From: Alteromonas_F sp964429915
GTDB taxonomy: Bacteria > Pseudomonadota > Gammaproteobacteria > Enterobacterales > Alteromonadaceae
Assembly (NCBI GenBank): GCA_964429915.1
Contig: CAYSDZ010000012.1
Coordinates: 1 to 64,000, forward strand
DNA: 64,000 nt
Reading direction: 5' to 3'
The notes under the pieces were generated by a model. The model worked only from the letters and a program-made list of their open reading frames with translations. It was not told the origin of the DNA and ran no database searches. This document shows positions 36,041 through 45,424 of this stretch, piece after piece. The translations under genes were made by a program, and so were the position numbers. Position 1 is the first letter of the stretch. Every line of letters starts with the position of its first letter.

Positions 36041-36916
36041 TTAACTTTGACCATTAACTCTCAACAAGCCTTCTTGTACGGCACTGGCAATGAGTTCACC
36101 GTTAACATTAAAAAATTGCCCCTTTACCAATCCCCTAGCATTTCCACTAAAAGGGCTGTCGATAGTAAACAACAGCCACTCATCAAACCTGAATGGACGA
36201 TGAAACCACATTGCGTGATCAATAGTGGCAATGTTCAGATTTTTACTATTCGGGTTGATTTGATGTGCTTTTAACGCTGTGGTTAAAAAATGATAATCTG
36301 ACGCATAGGCCAAGGCTGAATGATGAAGGTGTAGCGTGTCTGATAGGCACTCGTTGATTCTCAACCAAATACCCCTTACTGGACTGTTTTTTTCGCCTTT
36401 TGCGTACTGCTCTGACGGAATAGAACGAATGTCAATGGGTTTATGATACGCAAGCGCTTTTCGAATCTTTGGAGGCAATGTGTCTACATTGTTTTCGTAC
36501 TGCGCAATGTCGGGCTCTAAGTTTTCTGGCTTCGGTATATTTTTAGGTGCTACGGCATATTGATGCTCCATGCCGACCTGCTCACTTTGAAAAGAGGCCG
36601 TCATGTAGAAAATATTTTTACCATTTTGTATGGCTTTCACCCGACGAGCTGAAAAGCTCCTACCGTCTCTGACATTCTCAACATCATAGACAACAGGTTT
36701 AGTGGCGTCACCGGGAAGCAAAAAATAAGTATGAAAAGAGTGACATACTCTGTCTTCATCAACAGTCTGTGCAGCTGCATTGAGGGCTTGAGCTAACACC
36801 TGTCCACCAAAAATAGCTTTAAAGCCTAAATCCCAGCTTTGACCTCGGAATAGACCCTGTTCAATTTTTTCTAATTGAAACAGATCTGATAACTGTGGTG
36901 TATTCGATCCTGTCAA
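36041..36916 (-). CDS. tesB: acyl-CoA thioesterase II
   Basis: Hydrolyses medium- and long-chain acyl-CoA. The 291 residues form a double hot-dog fold. The N-terminal repeat contains FRGQSWDLGFKAIFGGQVLA; the C-terminal repeat has the catalytic Asp in TIDHAMWFHRP and the Gln in AVQEGLLR. No ATG fits the conserved N-terminus; the TTG at 36916, with AGAGG 8 nt upstream, is chosen. It lies downstream of rlmJ on the same strand. Confidence 0.94.
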   Translation of the reverse strand: MTGSNTPQLSDLFQLEKIEQGLFRGQSWDLGFKAIFGGQVLAQALNAAAQTVDEDRVCHSFHTYFLLPGDATKPVVYDVENVRDGRSFSARRVKAIQNGKNIFYMTASFQSEQVGMEHQYAVAPKNIPKPENLEPDIAQYENNVDTLPPKIRKALAYHKPIDIRSIPSEQYAKGEKNSPVRGIWLRINECLSDTLHLHHSALAYASDYHFLTTALKAHQINPNSKNLNIATIDHAMWFHRPFRFDEWLLFTIDSPFSGNARGLVKGQFFNVNGELIASAVQEGLLRVNGQS

Positions 36917-36967
36917 AATAACGCCTCTTTAAATATGTTGATAAGTCGAAGTGCATCAAGAAGTACA

Positions 36968-37804
36968 TCAATATACCGACCACTCCCACTCTTCACCCAT
37001 AGATGTTACCACGCTGGGTAGTAGGGTTTGCATGTTTTCTTTGAATTGCCAATACGGGTTAATGGCAATAATGGTTGAACCATACATTCCTTCATGCCGA
37101 GCGTTTTCTTTGAGTTGTAGCTGTAAAACAACAATTGGCTCACCGTCGGCTTGCTTGGCTAAAAAATGCTGTGTTAGCTGGTTTGCTGCTCTGGCTTTTC
37201 CTTTTGATCGTTCACCTAACTGAGGGAGCCATATAAGTACCTGACACGTGCCCCACTTTTTAACAAGCTGTTCAACGGACGACTTAACATGATTATATTC
37301 TTCACGTTGCTCATAGGGCGGATCAATCAAGACTGCTCCACGTTTGATGTGAGGAGGAGTGAGACCAATTAGTCCTTCGAAAGCATCGCGCCGATGACAC
37401 TGAATCGTAGCATGGCTAGTTACAGCAAATTGTTTCAGGCGCTTTTCAGCTTGCGGATGAAGTTCAAGACAGATCATTTCATCTTGAGCTCGCATCAAGC
37501 TTGCAGCTATCGCAGGTGAACCGGGCAGTTTATTTTTAATTGCAAAGTCATTAGTTAGCTCTTTATAGGCTCGCAAATCTGCATGTTCATTATTTGAGGT
37601 CTCTCTAATCAGTGCTAAAACCCCGTGCTGCTTTTCTTGATTGAGTTCTTCATCGAGATCATACACGCCTTCTCCAGCGTGGGTATCGAAGAGGCAATAA
37701 GGCTTATTTTTCAAATTAAGATAACGAATCACCGATACCCATGCTAAATGCTTCAATACATCGCCATGGTTGCCTACATGATATTTATGTTGATAGCTTA
37801 GCAA
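36968..37804 (-). CDS. rlmJ: 23S rRNA A2030 N6-methyltransferase RlmJ
   Basis: Makes m6A2030 in 23S rRNA. The 278-residue protein opens with the family start MLSYQHKYHVGNHGDVLKHL and has the catalytic DPPY motif in AVLIDPPYEQREEY. The ATG is unambiguous. It is separated from the upstream protease gene by a terminator and followed by tesB after 51 bp. Confidence 0.95.
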   Translation of the reverse strand: MLSYQHKYHVGNHGDVLKHLAWVSVIRYLNLKNKPYCLFDTHAGEGVYDLDEELNQEKQHGVLALIRETSNNEHADLRAYKELTNDFAIKNKLPGSPAIAASLMRAQDEMICLELHPQAEKRLKQFAVTSHATIQCHRRDAFEGLIGLTPPHIKRGAVLIDPPYEQREEYNHVKSSVEQLVKKWGTCQVLIWLPQLGERSKGKARAANQLTQHFLAKQADGEPIVVLQLQLKENARHEGMYGSTIIAINPYWQFKENMQTLLPSVVTSMGEEWEWSVY

Positions 37805-37827
37805 TTACACTACTCCTAAAAATAACA

Positions 37828-37851
37828 AAATCCCGCGTGAACGCGGGATTT
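37828..37851 (-). terminator. terminator of the subtilase gene
   Basis: Perfect 10-bp stem AAATCCCGCG/CGCGGGATTT with a 4-nt loop. On the minus strand it is followed by a T-rich tract (TTGTTATTTTTA), 26 bp beyond the protease stop. Confidence 0.85.
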
Positions 37852-37877
37852 GATTCAGCAAGCTTACCCTTTACTTT

Positions 37878-40800
37878 TTACCGTTTCCATACTCTTCGAA
37901 CTAGAGTAAGCGGTAATAGCATTAATCCTAACCAACCTATAGCACCACCTCCAGAGGAGACAGGAGGAGTTGGAGGTTCTGGGATCTCGCTAGGCTCATC
38001 AGCTACATTATTTACCGCTACAGTAATCGTTGCAGGTGTAGATATATTACCTGAGGTATCAATAGCCACCACCTGCATTTCAATGTTTTGTAACCCCGCA
38101 TCGAAATCAAGCACATCACTATTAGCAACTGTAATAACACCGGTTCTTGATACTTCGAGCGCTGTTGATGTTGAGGATTGAACGAAAATTTCTGAGATAG
38201 GACTGGTAATACCGTCAACATCACTTGCGGCTATCGTTCCAACTACAACGCCATTTGCTGTGTTTTCATCGACCGAGAAACTCTGATTGTCAATTGTCGG
38301 TGCGTTGTTGCCGTCAGCCGCAACAACGGTTGGACTAACACCATTTGCGTCCGCAAACAAGAAACCGCCCACACTTGCATTCAGTAAAGTCGCACTTTCC
38401 CCAGGAGCCAAAGAATCAACCGCTTCACCGCTCTCGTTAACGACACTTGGAACGCTCGCATTAGCGAAATTAAACGTACCAACTAAGTCATCATCGTAAG
38501 CAGAACTGGGGTTAAATACAAACGCACTGTTTTCTATCCTAAATGCAATAGTGGCATTCACTGTACCCAAGTCATCAGCCGTTAAACCGTAAGCACCCAA
38601 ACAGCTTGGCATAGTGATTTGATTTGACCCCGGCTCGTGATCAGTGAAGAAAAAGCTCAAGTTAGACAAATCAGCGCCACCAAAGGGACTGACATAACTG
38701 ACTGATTCAGCCGTAGGTTGACCAAACGCGGAAAAGTTGAGAGTTTGTAATGTTGCGTCAAACACGCCATCGCTATCAACGTCAACATCCATAAAGAAAC
38801 CAGCTTGATGCGTTAGCATAACAGGGTCGCGCATAGTGAGCGTTGTGAGTAAGCCAACGCCCGTGTCACAACTTGGGATTGCCACTAATTCGAGAGACGC
38901 AGCAACAATATCCAATGCTTCACTTTCGTCAATGCCGCTAAATAAGGTTGCAGGCATTAAACTCGTGTTTAATTCGCTGACACCCGTGTTAGTAATTTGT
39001 CTCTCCACACCCTCTTCTGTCACTTGCGCAGAAAAGCTAGCCTCAGGATAAGCAATGGGCAGTGAATGGTATACAAGTTGTAATGTCGAGTCGGCGTTAC
39101 CGCTTTCTGTAAGAGTGAGTACGCCGTCGTACTCAGAAGACGTTAACAACTCGCTGCCTGCCTCGGTGATCACATTATCAATATCTAATTCCCAATCAGG
39201 TAGCGAAGCTGGGTCAAATGTAGCTGTGACATCAAACCGTGCTGTTTGTCCTGCACCAACAGAAATAGACGCTGGATACGATAGCGATAATGCTCCGCTT
39301 TCTGCATCATCACTGTATCGGGCCGTGTCTGCCAAAGTATACACTTTTGTTTCGTTAGAAAAGTTTTTGACGCTCACCGTTTTGGTTATCGATTGCGAGC
39401 TGCTCAACGCCAAAGGACCAAATGAAAGCGCAGCCTGCTGCGTTTCTGAATCCCATGCGGCCGCATCAGACTGAGACGCTTTTTCAACGTTAACCAGACC
39501 CGCTCCAATATAACTGATGGGGGCTAACACTGGTGAATCAGAAAGTGCCGGCGACTCTAAGAATACGTCAAGATTCGCGGTATTCATTAAGGTTGCTTTG
39601 AGTTCAAACGCACTTCTATTTGGGAAGACTTCTGTTAGCAAGGCTACAGAACCCGCTGTGATAGGACTCGAAAATGAAGTGCCGTCGATCGGTGTTCTGC
39701 CGTCTCCAGTACCTACTTCTGCCGTTTCTATCGCCACGCCCGGCGCTGTGATTTCAGGCTTTAATCTACCGTCCAATGAAGGACCACGAGAAGTAAAGTC
39801 AGCAATAGCGTCTGCTACCACTATATTTTCTGATGAAAAACGATACGCTAACGGTGTGGTCAGCAACCCTTCTTTTATACGATTGGCATTTTCTAACGAT
39901 ACCATCACAGAATTAATTGCCAAACCATCAGGTGCGGTGCCCGCCATATTAAAGGGGGCTTCACCTTCGTTATTGTTAGCGACAACAACGAAAGATGCGC
40001 CTGCGTTTTGCGCGTTAAGTACCTTAGTGGTAAAAGCACATTCTCCGCGGTCAATAATCGCGACGCTGTCAGTTAAGTCTTCCGTGTAGGGAACACAACC
40101 GGTTGCATTGGTTTCTGGTTCTGGATAAACGATGTTTGCTGAGCCGTCTATCAAAAACTCATTGTCAGGGTTGAAAGATGCAGTTGGGGCATCAATGTCC
40201 TCACCATCTAATGTAGCGCTTACTATACCTACGCCTGTCGTAGGGTGAGTCATAGCCCCTACAGACAAGGCATTATTGGTGGTACTTGGCCCACCGACAA
40301 TAAACGGGAAAGCACCGTCGTTACCCGCAGATATTGCTACAACGACGCCTAAATTGACGGCCGCATCAATTAATTCTGCAACCGCTCCGCCACGACTGGT
40401 TCCGTAATCGCCACCCAAGGACATATTAATAATATCGACACGATCAGAGATATCGCCGTCGCCATTAGGATCCATAGCGGCTTCAAGTGCCGCTAATTGA
40501 GCCGCTCCAGAACAGTTTACGTCGCAAACGGTATAAATATAAATAGACGCATCCGGTGCCACACCCAATACAGAATGGGTAACGTGGGTGCCGTGATTGT
40601 TGTTGTCCATGGGATCAGGGTCGCCATTGAAGAAGTCAAAGCCGCCAAGCACACTACCGATTGGCCACGCAGGAGTATCGGTTAAGTCTGCGATCGCTTC
40701 TTCAAACGCTTCTTGAGTACCTGGACCACCAATATCAGCGTGCGTGTAATCTAAACCCGAATCGAGTACAGCAACTGTGACGCCCTGACCACTTGCAACT

Positions 40801-41285
40801 TGACCGGCGACTAACTGCGTGGCATTGATGTAAACGGCGCTATCTTCGATAGCAAGCTCACTGTCATAAACAGGAAGCACTGAATCTACGCCAATGAGCG
40901 CGCGTATTTTTGCGACATCCTCTTCACTGGCTTCAATAACTAAGCCTGCAACCAGTTTGTTTGTTTTAGAAGCAATGGTAACATCCAATCCCATTGCTTC
41001 GATGCGGTTTGCAAGTTGGTCTAACGATGCATTTGTCCGCGCTAAAGTTTGATCGGGATTAATGATGGCGCTCTGAGTTGAGCTTAGTGTCGCACTAGCA
41101 AGAGACACTGCTTGCGTAGAAGAGGCTTTTACTAGCCACGTTGAAGAAGCGATACGATCTTTGTTAATTTGAAGGCTAAAATCTTGTGCGTTAGGCACAG
41201 TTCTAAACGAGGTTCTATCTGCTGCAACAGCAGATGAAGATGCTAGTGCAAGCATCAAAGCGCTAGTAATAATATTTTTTTGCAT
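37878..41285 (-). CDS. secreted subtilisin-like protease with GlyGly-CTERM tail
   Basis: This 1135-residue S8 serine protease has, in order: a signal peptide, an I9-type propeptide (about 85-145), and a catalytic domain with Asp in VAVLDSGLDYTHAD, His in NNHGTHVTHSVLG and Ser in DGTSFSSPITAG. A PA domain (about 365-480) is inserted before the Ser, followed by Ig/fibronectin-like regions and a cadherin-like repeat (SFSVDENTANGVVVGTIAASD). The end SGGGAIGWLGLMLLPLTLV then RRVWKR is a GlyGly-CTERM signal, usually processed by rhombosortase after type II secretion. It stands alone between its terminator and a structured leader. It probably digests extracellular protein. Confidence 0.93.
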   Translation of the reverse strand: MQKNIITSALMLALASSSAVAADRTSFRTVPNAQDFSLQINKDRIASSTWLVKASSTQAVSLASATLSSTQSAIINPDQTLARTNASLDQLANRIEAMGLDVTIASKTNKLVAGLVIEASEEDVAKIRALIGVDSVLPVYDSELAIEDSAVYINATQLVAGQVASGQGVTVAVLDSGLDYTHADIGGPGTQEAFEEAIADLTDTPAWPIGSVLGGFDFFNGDPDPMDNNNHGTHVTHSVLGVAPDASIYIYTVCDVNCSGAAQLAALEAAMDPNGDGDISDRVDIINMSLGGDYGTSRGGAVAELIDAAVNLGVVVAISAGNDGAFPFIVGGPSTTNNALSVGAMTHPTTGVGIVSATLDGEDIDAPTASFNPDNEFLIDGSANIVYPEPETNATGCVPYTEDLTDSVAIIDRGECAFTTKVLNAQNAGASFVVVANNNEGEAPFNMAGTAPDGLAINSVMVSLENANRIKEGLLTTPLAYRFSSENIVVADAIADFTSRGPSLDGRLKPEITAPGVAIETAEVGTGDGRTPIDGTSFSSPITAGSVALLTEVFPNRSAFELKATLMNTANLDVFLESPALSDSPVLAPISYIGAGLVNVEKASQSDAAAWDSETQQAALSFGPLALSSSQSITKTVSVKNFSNETKVYTLADTARYSDDAESGALSLSYPASISVGAGQTARFDVTATFDPASLPDWELDIDNVITEAGSELLTSSEYDGVLTLTESGNADSTLQLVYHSLPIAYPEASFSAQVTEEGVERQITNTGVSELNTSLMPATLFSGIDESEALDIVAASLELVAIPSCDTGVGLLTTLTMRDPVMLTHQAGFFMDVDVDSDGVFDATLQTLNFSAFGQPTAESVSYVSPFGGADLSNLSFFFTDHEPGSNQITMPSCLGAYGLTADDLGTVNATIAFRIENSAFVFNPSSAYDDDLVGTFNFANASVPSVVNESGEAVDSLAPGESATLLNASVGGFLFADANGVSPTVVAADGNNAPTIDNQSFSVDENTANGVVVGTIAASDVDGITSPISEIFVQSSTSTALEVSRTGVITVANSDVLDFDAGLQNIEMQVVAIDTSGNISTPATITVAVNNVADEPSEIPEPPTPPVSSGGGAIGWLGLMLLPLTLVRRVWKR

Positions 41286-41296
41286 AAATTTGTTCT

Positions 41297-41314
41297 ATTG
41301 CGGTAACCCGCAAT
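41297..41314. promoter_or_regulatory. leader hairpin just before the protease start
   Basis: A perfect 7-bp stem ATTGCGG/CCGCAAT with a 4-nt loop ends 11 nt before the protease ATG, where a ribosome-binding site would normally lie. No clear Shine-Dalgarno is seen, so the hairpin may affect translation. Confidence 0.4.
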
Positions 41315-41347
41315 ACCCTGGATTAGTTGTTTTTGTTTAATTATGAC

Positions 41348-41385
41348 GAATTGTCTTTCGTCTGTCATTATAGACGACAATTCGC
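41348..41385. promoter_or_regulatory. nested inverted repeat upstream of the protease
   Basis: The 9-bp arms CGAATTGTC and GACAATTCG flank a 20-bp spacer that itself contains GTCT/AGAC. It lies about 60 bp upstream of the protease ATG. It could be an operator or a long leader stem. Confidence 0.4.
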
Positions 41386-41541
41386 AAAGTGTTTTTTATC
41401 AAACCACTTTACCGCGTAATTTAATATTACATTGCTTAATTTGCAGCCTACTTTAGAAAATGTGATAAAAAAAGAATAAATACTACCGTCAAAACTTGGT
41501 AACACTTGCCCAATTACCGCATGTGTATGCGAACATGAAAC

Positions 41542-42378
41542 TTATCGTTTTAGCATGGAGGCAGGCAAATACCTTAGTGAGAAATATGCTTTTGAATGGC
41601 AAGAACTATGCTCCTCTTTAAAGTCTGGATTTAGCGTAAAGACCCCCTCCTTGTTTTCCGAAAAATGTTCATGTACTAAAAAATGTTCACAAGGCAAGCT
41701 CGATAAAACACCCTCTATATTGGGTTTGCTTGATAAGCCATTACTTTTCTGTAAAAAAACAATGAACCCAGCTCGTACAAGTTCTTTAATATCTTTTTTG
41801 GTTTGCTTGGTATTGTTTTTTGTCCCAATAAAATAACTAATTCCTATTGAATCTTGGGTTTTATGTTTCCAGTCAAACAACAGCTTAATTATTTCTCTCC
41901 GCATTCGCTCAGGCATGTAAGCACTGGTTAGTTCAGTCGGTAAATACCATCCTTCAATATTTACCCAGTCCACTATTCCGTTTAATTGAAGAGTCGATTT
42001 AAGAATAGTATTTTCTGTTAATGTATTTTTTAAAACAGTTAACGCTTGTTCAGGATGTTTTTCTAACAATGCGTAATAGTTGTCAGGCAAATATAAACCT
42101 ATCCAGTACGTAAAAAGCTGCGCTTCGGGTACTGCGAATAATGACGCAAGAGGTGGCTTATCAAATAAAATTGTACTTCCGTATTTTGTCCATTGAATGA
42201 CGATACTAGTGTACCCTGCCTCGTGTGCATTCCTTAATTCGGTGCTCCATTGGTCAGCTGTAAAACTAGCATCGCGAAGTTGAGGCTGATAAAACAAGGT
42301 TTTAGACTCAGCATTAAAGCAAACTGAGAGAAAACAAGTTAAAAACGAAACAACGAAAAAAGTTCGTTTAAAATTCAT
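41542..42378 (-). CDS. DUF4434-like secreted protein of the Nfr locus
   Basis: This 278-residue protein has a signal peptide (FFVVSFLTCFLSVCFNAES) and a predicted TIM-barrel glycosidase-like body: FYQPQLRDASFTADQW, AGYTSIVIQWTKYG, IVDWVNIEGWYLPTEL. It resembles the DUF4434 family. It overlaps the 3' end of the NfrA-like gene by 11 nt. E. coli nfrB-nfrA is followed by ybcH, which I believe is a DUF4434-type protein, so this may be the YbcH counterpart. A role in trimming or exporting the polysaccharide is inference. Confidence 0.65.
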   Translation of the reverse strand: MNFKRTFFVVSFLTCFLSVCFNAESKTLFYQPQLRDASFTADQWSTELRNAHEAGYTSIVIQWTKYGSTILFDKPPLASLFAVPEAQLFTYWIGLYLPDNYYALLEKHPEQALTVLKNTLTENTILKSTLQLNGIVDWVNIEGWYLPTELTSAYMPERMRREIIKLLFDWKHKTQDSIGISYFIGTKNNTKQTKKDIKELVRAGFIVFLQKSNGLSSKPNIEGVLSSLPCEHFLVHEHFSENKEGVFTLNPDFKEEHSSCHSKAYFSLRYLPASMLKR

Positions 42379-45300
42379 AACTTAGAATAACGAAAAGCCC
42401 TTGACTGTCTTGACTTAAATCTCCACTTACATTTACGCGATACTCCAAGCTCGCTGAGATTTTGTCAAGCCTTGAGTCAAGCTCTGATTCTACAAAGTAA
42501 TGTTCAAATCGAAGCCCTGCGCCTAAGGCAAATTCGCTAAAACTATGTTGTCCATCAAACGCAATTTCTGATTTCCTATAATCGTAGCGTGCTAAGCCGT
42601 AATACCTGAGTGTTTGAAAATAGGTATCAGATATGTTTTGAACAAAACCATGATCATATTGCACCAAACCAAACGCTTGATTGGATTCGTAGAGATAGAA
42701 GAAGTCGTAAAATAATGTTCTTTCCCACCAATTTTCTTGCGCACGCCAATCTCGTCGCCACTCATTTTTATTTAGAGCATCACCCGTGCCGCGTACAAAT
42801 CCCTCCCAACCATTGTCGCCGTTTAGAAATTTTTGAACACCAGTAGAAAAACGGAAATTGTTATTTTGAAGCGGCTTATAAGTAATACCAATCTCTTGAG
42901 TGGTTTGAGAGAAAAAATCACTGTCCGACCCATTACCAATAATCTGTCCATAAATCGAGAAGCCATCATTTACGGAAGTAAAAAAGTATTCGACGCGAGC
43001 CGCTACGGCGTTAGTAGGTAAATTATCGTTAACGCTACCGTCCTCGTTCACAAAAAACACATCACCTAAAATGGCCCCTGTTCCATAGGTTGAACTTAGT
43101 GTTACCTTTAAATGCTCCGCAGTATTTGAATAAAGTCGTCTTAATCGCCAATAATCATCTGAGTGCAATGGCTCAACCCAATTTTTGAGCTGAAAACTTA
43201 GAGTTAAGTACCGCTGTACATCATCATACAGACCTTGCTCTTCGGCGAGGTAAGCCATCTGCTCATATACCTCAGCAGGTAACGAAGATGTCGCTTGTTC
43301 AAGCTCTTGAAAAATAGCGTAAGATTCATTCGGATCAATATTGATAAGTGCGTATGCGAGCGCAAGTTTAGCTTCTTGATTACTAGGTTCTAAGGCTAGT
43401 GCAGATTGTAAAGCTGAGATGGATTCACTGTCCCTACCGAGTGAGCGGTAAATATTGGCTTGCCTAAGCCAACGTATAGCAGTGAAAGAGCCAAGCGCTT
43501 TAAATTGTTCCCGAGCTGCGTCAAGGGCTAATTCGTGCGAGTCCAGTGCAATCAGAGACTCAATTTTTACGTCTTGAGTTGTGGGCTTCGGATCTTTAAT
43601 TTGATTGACTAAAGACAATGCCTGAGTAAATGATTTATTGTCAAAATAAAGCTGAGCTAGCGTTGCCTTTAAACTAGGTTCATTTTCAAGCCCTTTACTT
43701 TTAATAAACTGTTCTAATTCCGACGTCCGGCCTTGCTTAACTAAAACATTGATAATTGAATTTATCGAATCAGACGTTGATTCAATGTTATCTAACTGAC
43801 TAAATGCATCTAATGCCAGATTAAGATTATTCTTTGATTCATAGCATAGGCCTAAGCTATATAAAGACGCTTTAGATAAAGGAGCGTCCATTGAAAGAAG
43901 CAAGGGGACCGCTTCGTCGCATTTATCTGCTAGCCTAAATAACTCGGCGAGCTCTTGTAAGTTTCCCCAAGATTTTATTTCCGAAAGCAAAGCAGTGTTT
44001 GCGACTAAGTCATTGGGTTCCAACAACGTTAGCAAGCTGGTTTTAGAGGTATCCAACATGGGTTGACGATGTAGTGCTGCATTTATTAAAAGCGTTTTTG
44101 CCGCATCAAGTTCCTTTGCTTGTATAAGTATATAAGTTAGTTTTTCTAGGTTCTCAGCCGTTGACGATTGCTCGTATAACTTTTTTGCTGCAAGCGAAGC
44201 GTTGCCCCACTGCTCTAATTCAGCATGAACCGTAACCAAAGCGGTAAGCTCGCGGTCATTAGCGGATTGAACATTAATGCTATTTATAATTGCAGTGTAT
44301 CTTTTTGCGGCAATATCTTTTGAAAGCGCAATAGCATTTAATTCGTCGGCAAGAGAGGTTCGCTGGCTAGCGATAGCTCTTGCCTCATTCGCACTTAGCA
44401 AACGATTTGCGTACGTTTGCCAATCATTAACTTTTTTCCTTGAGAGCAAACATGTTTTGAAAATATCAGCGGCTTCCTTTTCTTTTCTGAATTGAAGAAA
44501 AACAGCGATTTGATCAGAGCAAGAAAACGGATCGGTTTTAACAAAAGCTAATGCTTTATTATCCTTTTGTTGAATTAGCAAAGATAAAAATTGTCTTTTC
44601 TCATCATTTGCTAGTTTGCGCTTATCAGACAGCCAAACATACCCTAATATTGCTTTTTCATTTTCGCGTTCTCCGATTTTTTTCTGAATAAACGCTTTTA
44701 CCGCCTTTTGCGCGATTTTATCGTTTTTAAGCGTAGAAAGCCGCGAAAATGAATCAACATTATTTCCATTCAAGCTAAGCTCAATAAAAATATCTGTCAT
44801 CACATTACTGGCAGAATCTTGGTTTGTTAAATACAAAGCCTGTGCTGCATCAATTTTTCCAAGCTCAACGTAAGCAAACATCACTTTTTCTTTAATGTTT
44901 ATGAGGTTGCTCAGTAATGTCTGATTTTGTTCGTAGGCTCGAATAACGTAGAAATATTGATTGCTTCCTACGAATCGATCGATAAATTTCTCAACATAAG
45001 TACCTTTATCAACCGTAACAATATTATCTTGGTCCATTAACAGAGAGAGTAAGGTAAAACGCTCCTCTGGATCGTCGCTTCGTAAAACGCGCTCCACCCA
45101 ATCTGCAAGTAAAGGCTCTCTGTTGTCACTTGACAATATTAGGCTAAGGGAATCATTTAACTTTCCTAGTGCCAACGTGAGATTTATCTCAAAACGCTGA
45201 TAAGGTGCATAATCAGGCGCATACTCTCTCGCTTTTTTGACTTCAGCCAAAGCCAGTGTATATTTTCCTTGAGCCTCGTACTGATAAGCTTTATCGATAA

Positions 45301-45424
45301 ACGGATAAGACGAAAATTCTTGATAGTCCGATAGTTTATTTTTCTGTATCAGCTTGTCGGCAGTTTGCGCTAAAGCAGAAACAGCAAATACACTCCACAA
45401 AATGAAACAAATTATTGCCTTCAT
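42368..45424 (-). CDS. nfrA: NfrA-like outer-membrane TPR/beta-barrel protein
   Basis: This 1018-residue protein has a signal peptide (CFILWSVFAVSALA), a long helical TPR-like region (about 35-760), and a C-terminal NfrA-type beta-barrel ending NVSGDLSQDSQGLFVILSYEF-like with terminal Phe. The barrel holds RDWRAQENWWERTLFYDFFY. E. coli NfrA is the phage N4 outer-membrane receptor and the likely exit channel for the Nfr polysaccharide made by NfrB. It overlaps nfrB by 4 nt and the DUF4434-like gene by 11 nt, so the three are translationally coupled. Confidence 0.85.
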   Translation of the reverse strand: MKAIICFILWSVFAVSALAQTADKLIQKNKLSDYQEFSSYPFIDKAYQYEAQGKYTLALAEVKKAREYAPDYAPYQRFEINLTLALGKLNDSLSLILSSDNREPLLADWVERVLRSDDPEERFTLLSLLMDQDNIVTVDKGTYVEKFIDRFVGSNQYFYVIRAYEQNQTLLSNLINIKEKVMFAYVELGKIDAAQALYLTNQDSASNVMTDIFIELSLNGNNVDSFSRLSTLKNDKIAQKAVKAFIQKKIGERENEKAILGYVWLSDKRKLANDEKRQFLSLLIQQKDNKALAFVKTDPFSCSDQIAVFLQFRKEKEAADIFKTCLLSRKKVNDWQTYANRLLSANEARAIASQRTSLADELNAIALSKDIAAKRYTAIINSINVQSANDRELTALVTVHAELEQWGNASLAAKKLYEQSSTAENLEKLTYILIQAKELDAAKTLLINAALHRQPMLDTSKTSLLTLLEPNDLVANTALLSEIKSWGNLQELAELFRLADKCDEAVPLLLSMDAPLSKASLYSLGLCYESKNNLNLALDAFSQLDNIESTSDSINSIINVLVKQGRTSELEQFIKSKGLENEPSLKATLAQLYFDNKSFTQALSLVNQIKDPKPTTQDVKIESLIALDSHELALDAAREQFKALGSFTAIRWLRQANIYRSLGRDSESISALQSALALEPSNQEAKLALAYALINIDPNESYAIFQELEQATSSLPAEVYEQMAYLAEEQGLYDDVQRYLTLSFQLKNWVEPLHSDDYWRLRRLYSNTAEHLKVTLSSTYGTGAILGDVFFVNEDGSVNDNLPTNAVAARVEYFFTSVNDGFSIYGQIIGNGSDSDFFSQTTQEIGITYKPLQNNNFRFSTGVQKFLNGDNGWEGFVRGTGDALNKNEWRRDWRAQENWWERTLFYDFFYLYESNQAFGLVQYDHGFVQNISDTYFQTLRYYGLARYDYRKSEIAFDGQHSFSEFALGAGLRFEHYFVESELDSRLDKISASLEYRVNVSGDLSQDSQGLFVILSYEF

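Noticed and set aside
39517..40089. Open frame of 190 codons on the plus strand
   Set aside because: It lies opposite the subtilase coding sequence, has no ribosome-binding site and its low-complexity product mirrors the protease codons.
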